Origin: Terriglobia bacterium
GTDB lineage: Bacteria; Acidobacteriota; Terriglobia; Versatilivoradales; Versatilivoraceae
Direction of reading: 5' to 3'
Assembly: GCA_022452285.1 (NCBI GenBank)
Contig: JAKUNG010000011.1
Location: forward strand, 62,001-126,000
Length of the DNA: 64,000 nucleotides
The notes under the pieces are model-generated. The model worked only from the letters and a program-made list of their open reading frames with translations. It did no database searches and had not been told where the DNA came from. Positions 37,170 to 46,877 of this stretch are shown here, piece by piece. The stretch's first letter is position 1. Each line of letters begins with the position of its first letter. A program made the position numbers and the translations under genes.

Positions 37170-38801
37170 GTGAGTACTTGGAGAAAAGTTAACTTAACCT
37201 TTTTTTGCTCACTAATGGTTTTGTTGGTCCTAAAATCTTCCTCCCTCAAAGCTCAGAAAAAAGACCTAGAGAAGTCACAGTCACTGCAACTTGAAACCTC
37301 TGATCTTTATCTGAAAAATTGGATTCAACAAGATGTTTTGTACATAATCACGGAAGAAGAGAAAACTGCATTCAATCGTTTGTCTACCGATGAGGAACGT
37401 TACCAGTTTATTGAACAATTCTGGATAAGACGGGATCCTTCACCAGATTCAATCTTAAATGAGAATCGAAATGAACATTATCGTCGCATTGCCTATTCTA
37501 ATGAACGTTTCTTTTCAGGCCGGCCAGGATGGATGACAGATCGAGGGCGTATTTACATTACTTTTGGGCCACCAGATCAAATTGAATCTCACCCAACAGG
37601 TGGCCATTATCAACGGCCTTTTAAAGATGGTGGTGGGTCTACCAATACATTCCCATTCGAAATCTGGCGGTACCGTCATCTAGAAGGTACTGATCTTGGT
37701 AATGAAGTAATCATTGAATTCGTTGATCCTACTATGACTGGGGAATACAGAATGACAATGGATCCTTCCGAAAAAGATGCTCTCATAAATATACCAAATG
37801 CAGGACTTACGACCTTGGAAAGTCTTGGACTAGCTAGAAAGAAAGACCGGTTCAACAATCCTTCTGGAATGCTGTTTGGAGAACCGCAAGGGCAACTAAA
37901 TCGACGTAATACTGCATTCGAAAGACTCTATCGGCATTCAGCACTTCAACGCCCACCTAAGATAAAATTTAAAGATCTTGAAACAATTGTTGATACTAAA
38001 CTTTCATACAATTTATTACCGTTTAATTCGCGTACTGACTTTTTTAAAATTTCTGAAAATTTAGTACTAGTTTCTACAACAATCCAAATCCTAAACAACC
38101 AAATAACTTTTAAAGAAAATCAGGGAATTCAACAGGCTCGTATCAATATTTTCGGACGAGTCTCTACGATCACAGGTCGAGTTGTTCAAGTTTTTGAAGA
38201 TGTAATCAATAAGGATATCCCCGATCCTTCTTTAAGAGTCATTCTTGATAAAACATCCTTGTACCAGCAGTCTATGACCCTACCCTCTGGTCGATATAAG
38301 TTAGAACTTGTTTTAAAGGATCTCTATAGTGGAAATGTTGGAACACAGTATTTTGGATTCATAGTGCCAAAATATCGGGCAAGGAAATTATCTACCAGTA
38401 GTCTTATTCTTGCCGATCAAATCAAGAAACTATCATCTCAGGAAGTCGGAAACCAAATGTTTGATGTTGGTGGGACCAAGGTATATCCTAATGTAAAAGA
38501 AGAATTTACTAAAGAAAGGGATTTGAGAGTCTACTTTCAAGTGTATAACCTTGCTGTAGACGAAAAGACTAACCAGACCTCTGTATCTATTGAATATATT
38601 TTTAGGAAAGATCAAAAAGAACTTTTTCGTCTTCAACAAGACCAAGAAGACTCTATACAGTCTGCTGAACCGATTAGCCTAGAGAGAATTTTACCACTTA
38701 AATCTATGCAAACAGGTTTTTATCGGTTAGAAGTCAAAGTAACTGACAATATTTCACAACAATCTATCAGACAAATAGCAAAATTTGAGGTAAAACAGTA
38801 A
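37170..38801 (+). CDS. GWxTD domain-containing secreted protein
   Basis: A 543-residue protein with a signal peptide (about residues 1-29, hydrophobic core CSLMVLLVL, likely cut after SSLKA). The GWxTD domain follows. In it, GRPGWMTDRGRIYITFGPPDQ near residue 118 gives the domain its name, and the preceding FIEQFWIRRDP and NEHYRRI stretches are typical. The C-terminal half is beta-rich and unassigned. GWxTD proteins are common in Acidobacteriota, Gemmatimonadota and related groups. Their role is not known and is likely at the cell envelope. The start is GTG 37170. It is followed after 47-56 bases by a probable outer-membrane protein, and both may share the promoter at 37043. Confidence 0.88.
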   Translation: MSTWRKVNLTFFCSLMVLLVLKSSSLKAQKKDLEKSQSLQLETSDLYLKNWIQQDVLYIITEEEKTAFNRLSTDEERYQFIEQFWIRRDPSPDSILNENRNEHYRRIAYSNERFFSGRPGWMTDRGRIYITFGPPDQIESHPTGGHYQRPFKDGGGSTNTFPFEIWRYRHLEGTDLGNEVIIEFVDPTMTGEYRMTMDPSEKDALINIPNAGLTTLESLGLARKKDRFNNPSGMLFGEPQGQLNRRNTAFERLYRHSALQRPPKIKFKDLETIVDTKLSYNLLPFNSRTDFFKISENLVLVSTTIQILNNQITFKENQGIQQARINIFGRVSTITGRVVQVFEDVINKDIPDPSLRVILDKTSLYQQSMTLPSGRYKLELVLKDLYSGNVGTQYFGFIVPKYRARKLSTSSLILADQIKKLSSQEVGNQMFDVGGTKVYPNVKEEFTKERDLRVYFQVYNLAVDEKTNQTSVSIEYIFRKDQKELFRLQQDQEDSIQSAEPISLERILPLKSMQTGFYRLEVKVTDNISQQSIRQIAKFEVKQ

Positions 38802-38857
38802 AGTCTATTTAACGGTTTTGAAACTAATTTTGAATAAATGAAACAAGGATGATTTCG

Positions 38858-40543
38858 ATGTATATCGGTAAAAAAACTATTCTCATTTTAGTGATTCTTA
38901 TTTTCGCTTCAAATTCCTCAATTTTTGGAAAAGAACTGGTTGAGGAAGGTCATATTTCTGGATTGATTAAAGATTCTATGGGAGTACCCCTGCGCGGTGT
39001 ACTTATAACTTTGATTAAAGGAACATTTAATCCAAAAGTTATCAAAGAAGTAACTACAAATGATTCTGGAAAATATGAAATCAAGAACTTGATACCAGGT
39101 TCTTATTCCTTAAATGCCAATCTGTCCAGCTACCTGCCCATTTTTAAACCAGGAATTCAAATATTATCAGGGCAGCTAGCCCAAATGAACTTTAGCTTGC
39201 AAAGCCTTTACCATAAGTCCTTTTCTCCGAATTCCACTACCAAAAATTCTACTAACAACAAGGAAGATATTCGATCGGTCTTGCGTTCTAGTTCCGCTAA
39301 TCGTCCGATTTTGAGAATCATAGAATCAAGTAGTAATCTAGATTTGGAATCAATGAAGGATGTTTCTCCAAAAAAATACGATTGGGAAAATGCTTTTTAT
39401 CTCTATTCCAAGGCATATTCACCTAATTTAATTAACTTGGATATAGGTCAACTTTTTACTAAATTTGTGGTTAAAACAAATATTAACAGCAACTTAGATT
39501 TTTCGACAAATGGAACATTCTCTAACTCAGGGTTTGCAACATTTAACTCACTCTTACATTTGAAAAATTTAAACAGTCATAGTCCTTCGATGAGGGTAAG
39601 TTTAGGGACGATACCTTATTCAAATAAAGAAAAGTCTTTCAACAAAAACCAACAAAAATTAAATCTCGTTAATCTCGATTTTCAAGATAGATTAAATTTT
39701 TCTCGATTTATGTCCATCGTTTATGGTGTAGAGTTTCAATCAGGTACCCCTTTAGTAAGTTATCAAAAAGTTCGTCCTCGCTGGGGCTTTCAAATTAGAC
39801 CGCTAACAGAAAGTGAAATTTCCTTTTTTCGCACTAATTCTACACCACAGGTTTCTAGGATCTTGACCCCTCTTGCACAGGAAAAATTGAGTTCAGTTTT
39901 TCCTGTGCAAGAAGAATTTTATAACGATATACGATTAGGTCAGGTAGGAATAACTCACACGGAAGTTAAGGTAGATCAGAAAATCCACCAAAATGCTCAG
40001 TTCATTGTAAGGGCATATTCGGATGAATTCGCTGGCCACAATAAAAGGTTTAGGACAGATTCGACAATTATAACACCTGTTTCATCTAAGGGGTTGAATC
40101 TCACATACAGAAGAACTTCGGACAATGGTGTGCAGACTGACCTAGTATATACCTTTGGAGGAGGATCAAAATATTCTATTAGATCTAAAAAACTAGTTCC
40201 ACAAAACTATCACTTAATGGTTGCCAGAGTAGAGGCCCAGATAAGAGCTAGCCAAACTACGGTGGCAACTACCTATCGCTGGATATCTGGTGTTTCTGTA
40301 ACGATTGTCGACCCCTATCAGGAGCTTCATAGAAATTCTGCCCCCGGATTGAATATTATGTTAGGTCAAGTTATTCCTTATTGGGAACGAATATTTCCAG
40401 GAGAACTGGAGGCTCAGATCGATTTACGCAATCTTTTCCAAAATAAGCTATCAGATTCGCTTGAACACCTTAGAGAAATGATGCACTACGAATTCCTCCA
40501 GCCTTCCAGGTCATTGCAGGGTGGTATTAAACTTAAGTTCTAG
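38858..40543 (+). CDS. carboxypeptidase-regulatory-like domain outer-membrane protein
   Basis: A secreted 561-residue protein. A signal peptide (about 1-28) is followed by a carboxypeptidase-regulatory-like beta-sandwich of about 80 residues. That domain begins with the ISGLIKDSMGVPLRGV segment and includes DSGKYEIKNLIPGSYSL. The remaining 430 residues are rich in polar/hydrophobic alternation and end in a polar-to-aromatic KLKF. This suggests a beta-barrel, as in TonB-linked proteins, but no plug domain is seen. Two ATGs are possible, at 38849 and 38858. AAGGA at 38845-38849 overlaps the first and fits the second. It is likely a partner of the preceding GWxTD protein. Function is unknown. 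Confidence 0.75.
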   Translation: MYIGKKTILILVILIFASNSSIFGKELVEEGHISGLIKDSMGVPLRGVLITLIKGTFNPKVIKEVTTNDSGKYEIKNLIPGSYSLNANLSSYLPIFKPGIQILSGQLAQMNFSLQSLYHKSFSPNSTTKNSTNNKEDIRSVLRSSSANRPILRIIESSSNLDLESMKDVSPKKYDWENAFYLYSKAYSPNLINLDIGQLFTKFVVKTNINSNLDFSTNGTFSNSGFATFNSLLHLKNLNSHSPSMRVSLGTIPYSNKEKSFNKNQQKLNLVNLDFQDRLNFSRFMSIVYGVEFQSGTPLVSYQKVRPRWGFQIRPLTESEISFFRTNSTPQVSRILTPLAQEKLSSVFPVQEEFYNDIRLGQVGITHTEVKVDQKIHQNAQFIVRAYSDEFAGHNKRFRTDSTIITPVSSKGLNLTYRRTSDNGVQTDLVYTFGGGSKYSIRSKKLVPQNYHLMVARVEAQIRASQTTVATTYRWISGVSVTIVDPYQELHRNSAPGLNIMLGQVIPYWERIFPGELEAQIDLRNLFQNKLSDSLEHLREMMHYEFLQPSRSLQGGIKLKF

Positions 40544-40564
40544 TTCTGTAGGCCTAAAATACAT

Positions 40565-40636
40565 CTGGCTCTTTTCCATGAATGTAGATGATCATCCCTT
40601 AAATAATTTTAGAGCCAGTGGAGAATAAAATATTCT
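40565..40636. repeat. nested inverted repeats in an intergenic region
   Basis: CTGGCTCT (40565-40572) pairs perfectly with AGAGCCAG (40611-40618). The loop contains the palindrome GATGATCATC (40587-40596). Immediately downstream AGAATA (40622-40627) pairs with TATTCT (40631-40636). It lies 22 bases after the outer-membrane protein gene and 190 bases before the sensor kinase. No T-run follows the main stem. Confidence 0.5.
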
Positions 40637-40827
40637 TGTATGTAATATCAAGAATTAGAGCTTTTTCAGCTGGTTCAGGGAATTTTTCATGTTAGTTTAC
40701 AATTTTTTGTACAAACCCCTTTTTCTATGCGGATGACTAAACTTCAAGTTTGATTTTGGTAATTAAACTTAAATGTTGAAACCTTTTAGCGACAAAAGTC
40801 TGATAAAAAATCGTAGTAATAAATCAA

Positions 40828-43656
40828 ATGCTAGTTAATTTTGGATTCAAAACTACTCTAATTGTTTTAATTACTATTGCCATGGCGGTGATGGGCGTTA
40901 TCAATAGCTCCCAAAAGTCTGACTATATTACTCCTGATGACGGTGGTGGATGGATTAAAACTTCTCGAGGAGTAGAGGCAGTGATTCTTGAAAAAAATGG
41001 TCCAGCAGCCCGAGCAGGAATATTGAAAGGAGATATTCTACTCACAATTAATGATGAACAAGTTACACGAGCAACTGATGTTTCAGAAAAACTTTATTTG
41101 CTTGGTGTTTGGTCAAAAGCAAAATATTCCTTAGTAAGAGCTGGAATCAACTATTCCACTACCCTAGTCATCACTCCCCAACCAACTAATATACGTCTAA
41201 AGCAGTTTCTTGAATTGGTTGGTTTTCTTTATTTGTTTATTGGAGTCTTCATTTTTTTGAGGAGATGGAGAGCCAAAGGAGCCCTACATTTTTATAGTAT
41301 CTGTCTAGCATCATTCGGCGTCTTTGCTTTTTCCTACACAAATAAATTAAACACATTTGATTGGTCAATTTATTGGTTGGATGCTATTTGTCTATTATTT
41401 TTACCTGCACTGTTTCTTCATTTTTGTCTGACATTCCCATATCCAAAAGTTTTTTTAGATCGTTTTCCACTTTTAAAGACTCTAATTTACTTGCCAGCTT
41501 CGCTGCTACTGCTAATTCAAGTTTTATTTATTCTGAACTTATTAATTATTCAAGCTCCCTTACGAACACGAATATTTCTTGATCAGCTTCATATACTCCA
41601 TTTTTCAGGTCTGTTCATCTTAGGGACCTTCTCACTTACCCACACCTACTGGTCTAGTATTAATCGCACATTAAGACAACAAATTAAGTGGATTGTACTC
41701 GGTACCATTTTCGGGACCTTTCCTTTCTTCTTTTTCTATGCTCTTCCATATTGGATGGGAGTCGTCCCTAACATTTGGATGGAGATTACGGTTTTGCCTC
41801 TAGTTTTCATCCCATTGACTTTTGGTTATGCAATTATCAAGTTTCGTTTAATGGATGTAGATATTATTTTTAAGAGAGGGATGGCTTCTACACTAGCTTC
41901 CCTTGCTGTAGTTGGTTTTTATTTCGCCTTAATTGCAATTGTAAGTGAGGTTTTTCATGCTGCTGGAGCACACCCTGTTTATGCTGTTGTTTCACTAGTC
42001 GTAGCAGGCTTTATTTTTTCGCCCTTACGAAATTGGATCCAGACCAAAGTTGATCAGTATTTTTACAAGGATCGTTATGACTATAAACAAACCCTACTTG
42101 AATTTGGGAAAAAGCTTAGTTCCGAAGTTAATGTCTCCCGACTTCTTGAAACTGTAGTAGAAAAAATTAGTACTACTTTAGCTGTCAATAATATTGCTGT
42201 GTTTTTAACCATAGAAGAAAAACCAAATCAATTCTGGTTAGCCAAATCACTAGGAATTCAGCTAACAAATCCTAAATTAAATTTAGGATTTTTACATCCC
42301 CAGAATCCAGATCTGAATAAGGGGTTTTTATTTTATGAAGATTTTAAAAGCCTCACGATAGACCAACTTGAGCACCGTGAGATTCTTAAGCAGCTAGAGT
42401 TACACTATTATCTACCCTGCATTACGAAAGGTAAAACTATAGCTTATATAGGACTAGGCAGAACCTCACGAGGAGAATTATTAACTAGTGAAGATGTTGA
42501 ACTTTTACAGACTATAGCTGGTTATGTGGCCATTGCCATGGAGAATGCTCGCCTTTATTACTCCGTTCATGAAAAAGCTGAACAACTCCAGCGGCTTAAG
42601 GAGCACAGTGAGAGCATAGTAGCGTCTATAAGCGTTGGTGTAATTGTAGTTGATTTAGATGAAAAGATTGAAAGCTGGAATCCAGCTATGAAAGATCTTT
42701 TGGGAAGGACCAAAGAGGGAGTTCTTGGTAAATCAGTTAGTGATGTTCTACCACTTTCTTTAATCGGTGAAATTCGTTCCCAACGAGGCCAAGATTTATC
42801 TGGTCGAGAAGTACTGAAACTATATAAATGTCGGCTTAATATTGGTGACAAACCTAAAGTAGCTGATGTTACAGTGACCCCACTAATGGGTAAAGACAAA
42901 CAGGTAACTGGTCAAATCATTATACTCGATGATAAAACAGATCGGGTAAGTTGGGAAGATCAACTTGCCCAATCAGAAAAGTTAACTTCTATTGGATTAC
43001 TAGCAGCTGGCGTAGCTCACGAGGTCAATACTCCCTTGGCTGTTATTTCCAGTTACAGCCAGATGTTAGGTAAAAAGATTGGTTCAGATAGCCCTAACGG
43101 GGAAATTCTTGAAAAGATTATCAAACAGTCATTTCGAGCTTCAGAAATTGTCAATGGATTACTTAATTTTTCTAGAACAAATGAAACAGAATTTCGCATA
43201 GTTGAGGTTAACGACATTATTTCTGAAACTCTTTCTCTTTTAGAACACCAGCTCAAGAGTGCTAAGATTCAACTTGAAAAAGATCTTACTCCCTCTACTA
43301 CCCAGATCTATGGTAACCCGGGCAAGCTTCAGCAGGTATTCTTAAATCTGTTTATTAATGCTAAGGATGCCATGCCTCAAGGTGGAACGCTGTTCGTAAA
43401 AACCTTTTCTAAGGGTACAGTTTTTTGCATTGAGATTCTTGACACTGGTGATGGTATTCCTGAAGAACACCTGCAAAAAATCTACGATCCTTTCTTCACT
43501 ACTAAATCTACGGGAAGAGGAACCGGGTTAGGATTGTCCGTAAGCTATGGAATTATTCAGGAACACTCAGGAAAAATTGCAGTTGAATCAAAGTCTGGTC
43601 AAGGTACTCGTTTCATCTTAGAGCTTCCCACGGCAAGAAAGGTAGCAAATGCCTAA
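40828..43656 (+). CDS. PDZ-domain sensor histidine kinase
   Basis: A 942-residue membrane sensor kinase. TM1 is at about 8-24, then a PDZ domain (about 32-110; GVEAVILEKNGPAARAGILKGDILL) that must lie outside the inner membrane if the following multi-pass segment (about 130-345, seven or eight helices) is oriented normally. A GAF domain (about 420-570), a PAS domain (about 590-700), a HisKA domain with GVAHEVNTPLA (His731 by codon count), and a HATPase domain (DTGDGIPEE, GTGLGLS) follow. The stop overlaps the next gene's start by eight bases, so kinase and regulator are coupled. The PDZ domain suggests sensing of peptide C-termini, for example unfolded envelope proteins, which is inference. 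Confidence 0.9.
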   Translation: MLVNFGFKTTLIVLITIAMAVMGVINSSQKSDYITPDDGGGWIKTSRGVEAVILEKNGPAARAGILKGDILLTINDEQVTRATDVSEKLYLLGVWSKAKYSLVRAGINYSTTLVITPQPTNIRLKQFLELVGFLYLFIGVFIFLRRWRAKGALHFYSICLASFGVFAFSYTNKLNTFDWSIYWLDAICLLFLPALFLHFCLTFPYPKVFLDRFPLLKTLIYLPASLLLLIQVLFILNLLIIQAPLRTRIFLDQLHILHFSGLFILGTFSLTHTYWSSINRTLRQQIKWIVLGTIFGTFPFFFFYALPYWMGVVPNIWMEITVLPLVFIPLTFGYAIIKFRLMDVDIIFKRGMASTLASLAVVGFYFALIAIVSEVFHAAGAHPVYAVVSLVVAGFIFSPLRNWIQTKVDQYFYKDRYDYKQTLLEFGKKLSSEVNVSRLLETVVEKISTTLAVNNIAVFLTIEEKPNQFWLAKSLGIQLTNPKLNLGFLHPQNPDLNKGFLFYEDFKSLTIDQLEHREILKQLELHYYLPCITKGKTIAYIGLGRTSRGELLTSEDVELLQTIAGYVAIAMENARLYYSVHEKAEQLQRLKEHSESIVASISVGVIVVDLDEKIESWNPAMKDLLGRTKEGVLGKSVSDVLPLSLIGEIRSQRGQDLSGREVLKLYKCRLNIGDKPKVADVTVTPLMGKDKQVTGQIIILDDKTDRVSWEDQLAQSEKLTSIGLLAAGVAHEVNTPLAVISSYSQMLGKKIGSDSPNGEILEKIIKQSFRASEIVNGLLNFSRTNETEFRIVEVNDIISETLSLLEHQLKSAKIQLEKDLTPSTTQIYGNPGKLQQVFLNLFINAKDAMPQGGTLFVKTFSKGTVFCIEILDTGDGIPEEHLQKIYDPFFTTKSTGRGTGLGLSVSYGIIQEHSGKIAVESKSGQGTRFILELPTARKVANA

Positions 43657-45049
43657 ACGTCAAGAATCTATTTTAGTTGTAGATGATGAACCTGCTATTC
43701 GTGACAGTCTAGAAACCCTACTTTCTGAGGCTAATTATAGGGTTACATTAGCTAAAAATGGTTCCGAAGGCTTAAAAAAAATTGAAAGGGATATCTTCGA
43801 TTTAATCTTATTAGATGTCATGATGCCAGACAAAAATGGTTTGGAAGTACTAGAAGAAATTCACCATTCTTCACCAGAGACTGCAGTAATCATGATTACT
43901 GCCTTCGGTACCATTGAAAATGCAGTAAGGGCTATTAAATCTGGGGCATTAGATTATGTTACAAAACCATGGGACAATGAAAAACTTTTAATAGACATTC
44001 ATAATGGAATTGAACATCAAAAGCTCCAACATGAAAATCGAGAATTAAAGCGGGCTTTGAAACGCCAACATGAGTTTTCTAATATAGTTGGTAAAAGTGA
44101 ACAGATGTTAAAAATTTTTGATTTGGTGGCTCAGGTGGCCCAAAGTAGAAGTACAGTTCTTATTCAAGGAGAAAGTGGCACAGGTAAAGAGTTGATTGCC
44201 AAAGCCATTCATACTAACAGTAATCGAGTCAATAAGCCTTTTGTTACTGTTAATAGTGGTAGCTTACCTTCAGACTTGCTGGAAAGTACACTTTTTGGAC
44301 ATCTAAAGGGGGCATTTACTAGCGCAGTAGCATCGAAAAAAGGACTTTTTGAAGTAGCAGATCAAGGATCTATTTTTTTTGATGAAATTGGTACCGTTGG
44401 ACTCGATACTCAATCCAAACTTCTGCGAGTGCTCCAAGAAAAGGAGTTTATGAGACTGGGTGGGTTGGATACTATAAAAGTTGACACCCGAATTATTACC
44501 GCCACAAACGTCGACTTAAAAAGTCAAGTGGAACGAGGTACTTTCCGCGAAGATCTGTTCTATCGATTAAATGTTATTTCAATCCAGTTACCACCTCTTC
44601 GTGATCGTAAGGAAGACATTCCTTTGCTAGCTGGTCATTTTCTGCAAAAGTTTTGTGATGAAAACGACAAGAATTTACATCCAATTTCTCCCAGTGTACT
44701 AACTCTCTTAATGAAACACGACTGGCCTGGCAATGTTCGAGAACTGGAAAATGTCATTGAAAGGGCAGTTGTCCTAAGCTCTTCCGGAAAATTGACAGAG
44801 GAATTAATTTCCTTAGATGCTTCTACAATTTCTTTAAAACAAAATACTGACGGTCCTTTAGAATTAGATGGGCTGTCTCTGTCTGAGAGAGTCGATAGTT
44901 TTGAAAAAAAATTGATTTTAAAAATGTTAGAGGAAGTGAACTGGAGTCAAACTGAGGCTGCTGAAAAGTTTAATGTAAAATTATCCACACTAAACTCTAA
45001 GATCAAACGCTTAGGAATTTATGTCAAACGAAAAAATGCCCGTTCATAG
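43649..45049 (+). CDS. sigma54-dependent response regulator (NtrC family)
   Basis: A 466-residue activator that is the partner of the kinase before it. The receiver domain (1-120) has the acceptor Asp56 in LILLDVMMP. The AAA+ domain (about 145-380) has Walker A GESGTGKELIA, Walker B SIFFDEIG, the LFYRLNV arginine-finger region, and the sigma54-contact loop as GAFTSA rather than the usual GAFTGA. A Fis-type helix-turn-helix ends the protein (WSQTEAAEKFNV). The start overlaps the kinase stop by eight bases. Its targets probably have -24/-12 promoters, but none was found by eye in this window. Confidence 0.93.
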   Translation: MPKRQESILVVDDEPAIRDSLETLLSEANYRVTLAKNGSEGLKKIERDIFDLILLDVMMPDKNGLEVLEEIHHSSPETAVIMITAFGTIENAVRAIKSGALDYVTKPWDNEKLLIDIHNGIEHQKLQHENRELKRALKRQHEFSNIVGKSEQMLKIFDLVAQVAQSRSTVLIQGESGTGKELIAKAIHTNSNRVNKPFVTVNSGSLPSDLLESTLFGHLKGAFTSAVASKKGLFEVADQGSIFFDEIGTVGLDTQSKLLRVLQEKEFMRLGGLDTIKVDTRIITATNVDLKSQVERGTFREDLFYRLNVISIQLPPLRDRKEDIPLLAGHFLQKFCDENDKNLHPISPSVLTLLMKHDWPGNVRELENVIERAVVLSSSGKLTEELISLDASTISLKQNTDGPLELDGLSLSERVDSFEKKLILKMLEEVNWSQTEAAEKFNVKLSTLNSKIKRLGIYVKRKNARS

Positions 45050-45188
45050 ATTTTTAATCATTTCTATTTCAATAATAAGACATACCTCAAATTGATTGTA
45101 GTTATTATGTTGTATAAACTGAAAAATCCTAGTTTTAATATACACTTCGATTTTGACAGAAGATTTATTACAGAATGGGAGTCTTGAG

Positions 45189-46199
45189 ATGTCACCTGTC
45201 CTCAAACGTTTAAAATCTCAGATTCTAAAATCCAAAAAGCATATCGTATTCCCTGAGGGTAAAGATGATCGAATACTAGTTGCAGCCTCCAAAATTATTC
45301 AGGAGGGCTTAATGCAGCTAACTATACTAGGGAATGCTGATTCCCTTGAACAAAGAAGTCGAGCATTAAACATCGACCTTGAATCCTGTAACATAATTGA
45401 GCCCAAATCCTCCAACCGAGTAGAAACTTATGCACAATTGTTATACGAATCTATGCAAGCTAAAGGCATTACTAAAGATGAAGCTAGAAAGAAGGTACTG
45501 AACCCATTATATTTTGCAAATAGCATGGTGATGTCAGGTGATGCAGATGGATCGGTTGCAGGGGCAGTAAATACAACTGGAGAAACAGTTAGAGCGGCTT
45601 TACGGTCTATCGGTCTGAAGGAAAATTGTTCCCTGGTCTCTAGCTTCTTTTTGATGCTATTCCCACCTAATTCTCAAAGAGCACTAGATTGTCTACTGTT
45701 TGCAGACTGTGCTGTTATTCCCAATCCAAATGCTTCCCAACTGGCCGACATTGCAATTGCTACTGCGTCCAACACGCAAAGATTATTAAATGTTGAACCT
45801 AAAGTAGCACTGCTTTCATTTTCAACCAAGGGAAGCTCCTCTAACCCCTTAGTTGAAAAGGTAGTTGAAGCAACCCTAACGGTTCGTGAACGTTGCCCAA
45901 GCTTGTTGATAGATGGAGAATTACAAGTTGATGCGGCATTAATTCCTGAAATTTCAAAAACCAAATCGCCAAATAGTGTAATCGAAGGTAATGCCAACAC
46001 CTTAATTTTTCCAGATTTACAATCCGGTAATATTGCTTACAAATTGACAGAAAGGCTGGCTGGTGCTCGGGCAGTTGGCCCGATTTTGCAGGGATTGAAA
46101 AAACCAGCTAATGATCTATCTCGAGGTTGTAGTATTCAAGATATAGTGGATACTGCTGTAATTACAGCAATGCAATCTGAGAACGATGAAAATAGGTAG
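45189..46199 (+). CDS. pta: phosphate acetyltransferase
   Basis: Interconverts acetyl-CoA and acetyl phosphate. The 336-residue protein is the short form that is only the catalytic PTA_PTB domain: the [15 protein letters not shown] segment near the start, [16 protein letters not shown], and LFPDL near the end-type motifs. The start is ATG 45189, set by GGGAG at 45177-45181 with seven bases between. A TTG at 45153 would extend it by 12 residues but lacks a site. No ackA is adjacent. It converges with rpsU (42 bases apart). It may be used with the acetate-type symporter pair at 49.7 kb, but this is only a hint. Confidence 0.92.
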   Translation: MSPVLKRLKSQILKSKKHIVFPEGKDDRILVAASKIIQEGLMQLTILGNADSLEQRSRALNIDLESCNIIEPKSSNRVETYAQLLYESMQAKGITKDEARKKVLNPLYFANSMVMSGDADGSVAGAVNTTGETVRAALRSIGLKENCSLVSSFFLMLFPPNSQRALDCLLFADCAVIPNPNASQLADIAIATASNTQRLLNVEPKVALLSFSTKGSSSNPLVEKVVEATLTVRERCPSLLIDGELQVDAALIPEISKTKSPNSVIEGNANTLIFPDLQSGNIAYKLTERLAGARAVGPILQGLKKPANDLSRGCSIQDIVDTAVITAMQSENDENR

Positions 46200-46241
46200 T
46201 ATGTGTGGTATTAGAGAAGATCTTGCTGGAAGCAGACACTA

Positions 46242-46445
46242 TTAACGGGGACCTATGTTTCTTCGAAGCTTCTTTCGGTTGCGTTTTCTAGCTAAAGCTT
46301 GTTTAACTCTTTTTTTTTCTCCTGGCTTGAGGTAAAACGAGTGTTTCTTAATCTCCTTAATAATATCGTGAGTCTGAACCTTACGTTTAAAACGACGTAA
46401 AGCGTTCTCTAGGCTTTCATCTTCCTGTACTCTAACTTCAGCCAC
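46242..46445 (-). CDS. rpsU: 30S ribosomal protein S21
   Basis: S21 binds near the anti-Shine-Dalgarno end of 16S rRNA and helps start translation. The 67-residue basic protein begins MAEVRVQEDESLENALRRFK and has the Arg/Lys-rich tail ARKRNRKKLRR. The start is GTG 46445 after GGTGAGGTG. It stands alone, without dnaG or rpoD, which often follow it. A sigma70-type promoter lies about 80 bases upstream on the minus strand. Confidence 0.97.
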   Translation of the reverse strand: MAEVRVQEDESLENALRRFKRKVQTHDIIKEIKKHSFYLKPGEKKRVKQALARKRNRKKLRRNIGPR

Positions 46446-46877
46446 TGTTTTTCACCTCACCCTTACTTTAATACGCCCCAACTACAAGAAAACACATGAT
46501 TTTTTATTTAATTACCGAGCCGCAGATCTTAGGAGATTTATCCACTACTGTCAAGGAAAATTGGCTTATCAAGGATTAGTTTTAAAATAAAGAGACTCAG
46601 TGCACATAGAAATTGGGATTAATACTTATTTGTCATTAAGGACTCTAGTTCCTAAAACTTTGTTTTTTCGGCACTAAAAATAATTAATTTTAAATTTCTA
46701 TACATCTTAATTGAGAATAACCTGCATCTTAACATAAGTAATCTAAACCTTGACATTTCAAGGATATAATCATCTAGAATCAACGGCTATGACTTGATTG
46801 ATTTAAGTAAAAATAGTATAAGTGACTTTAAGATTGAGAATCAAAGGGTTGTATTATTTAAAGAAAAGAGGATTTTG
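46446..46877. other. 432-base intergenic region between divergent genes
   Basis: It contains the rpsU promoter (46526-46554, minus strand). On the plus strand there is a TATAAT at 46765-46770 that could be the -10 box for the transglycosylase gene. Its nearest TTGACA (46750-46755) is only nine bases away, too close to act as its -35. No gene or RNA is recognised. Confidence 0.45.
46526..46554 (-). promoter_or_regulatory. sigma70 promoter for rpsU
   Basis: On the minus strand TTGACA (46554-46549) is exact and TAAGAT (46531-46526) matches four of six, with a 17-base spacer. Transcription would begin about 70-80 bases before the rpsU GTG. Confidence 0.6.

Noticed and set aside
45153-45188. TTG start for pta
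   Set aside because: No ribosome site precedes it, while GGGAG is well placed for ATG 45189.
46750-46770. TTGACA followed by TATAAT upstream of the transglycosylase gene, as a promoter
   Set aside because: The hexamers are only nine bases apart, too close for sigma70. The TATAAT alone could still serve as a -10.
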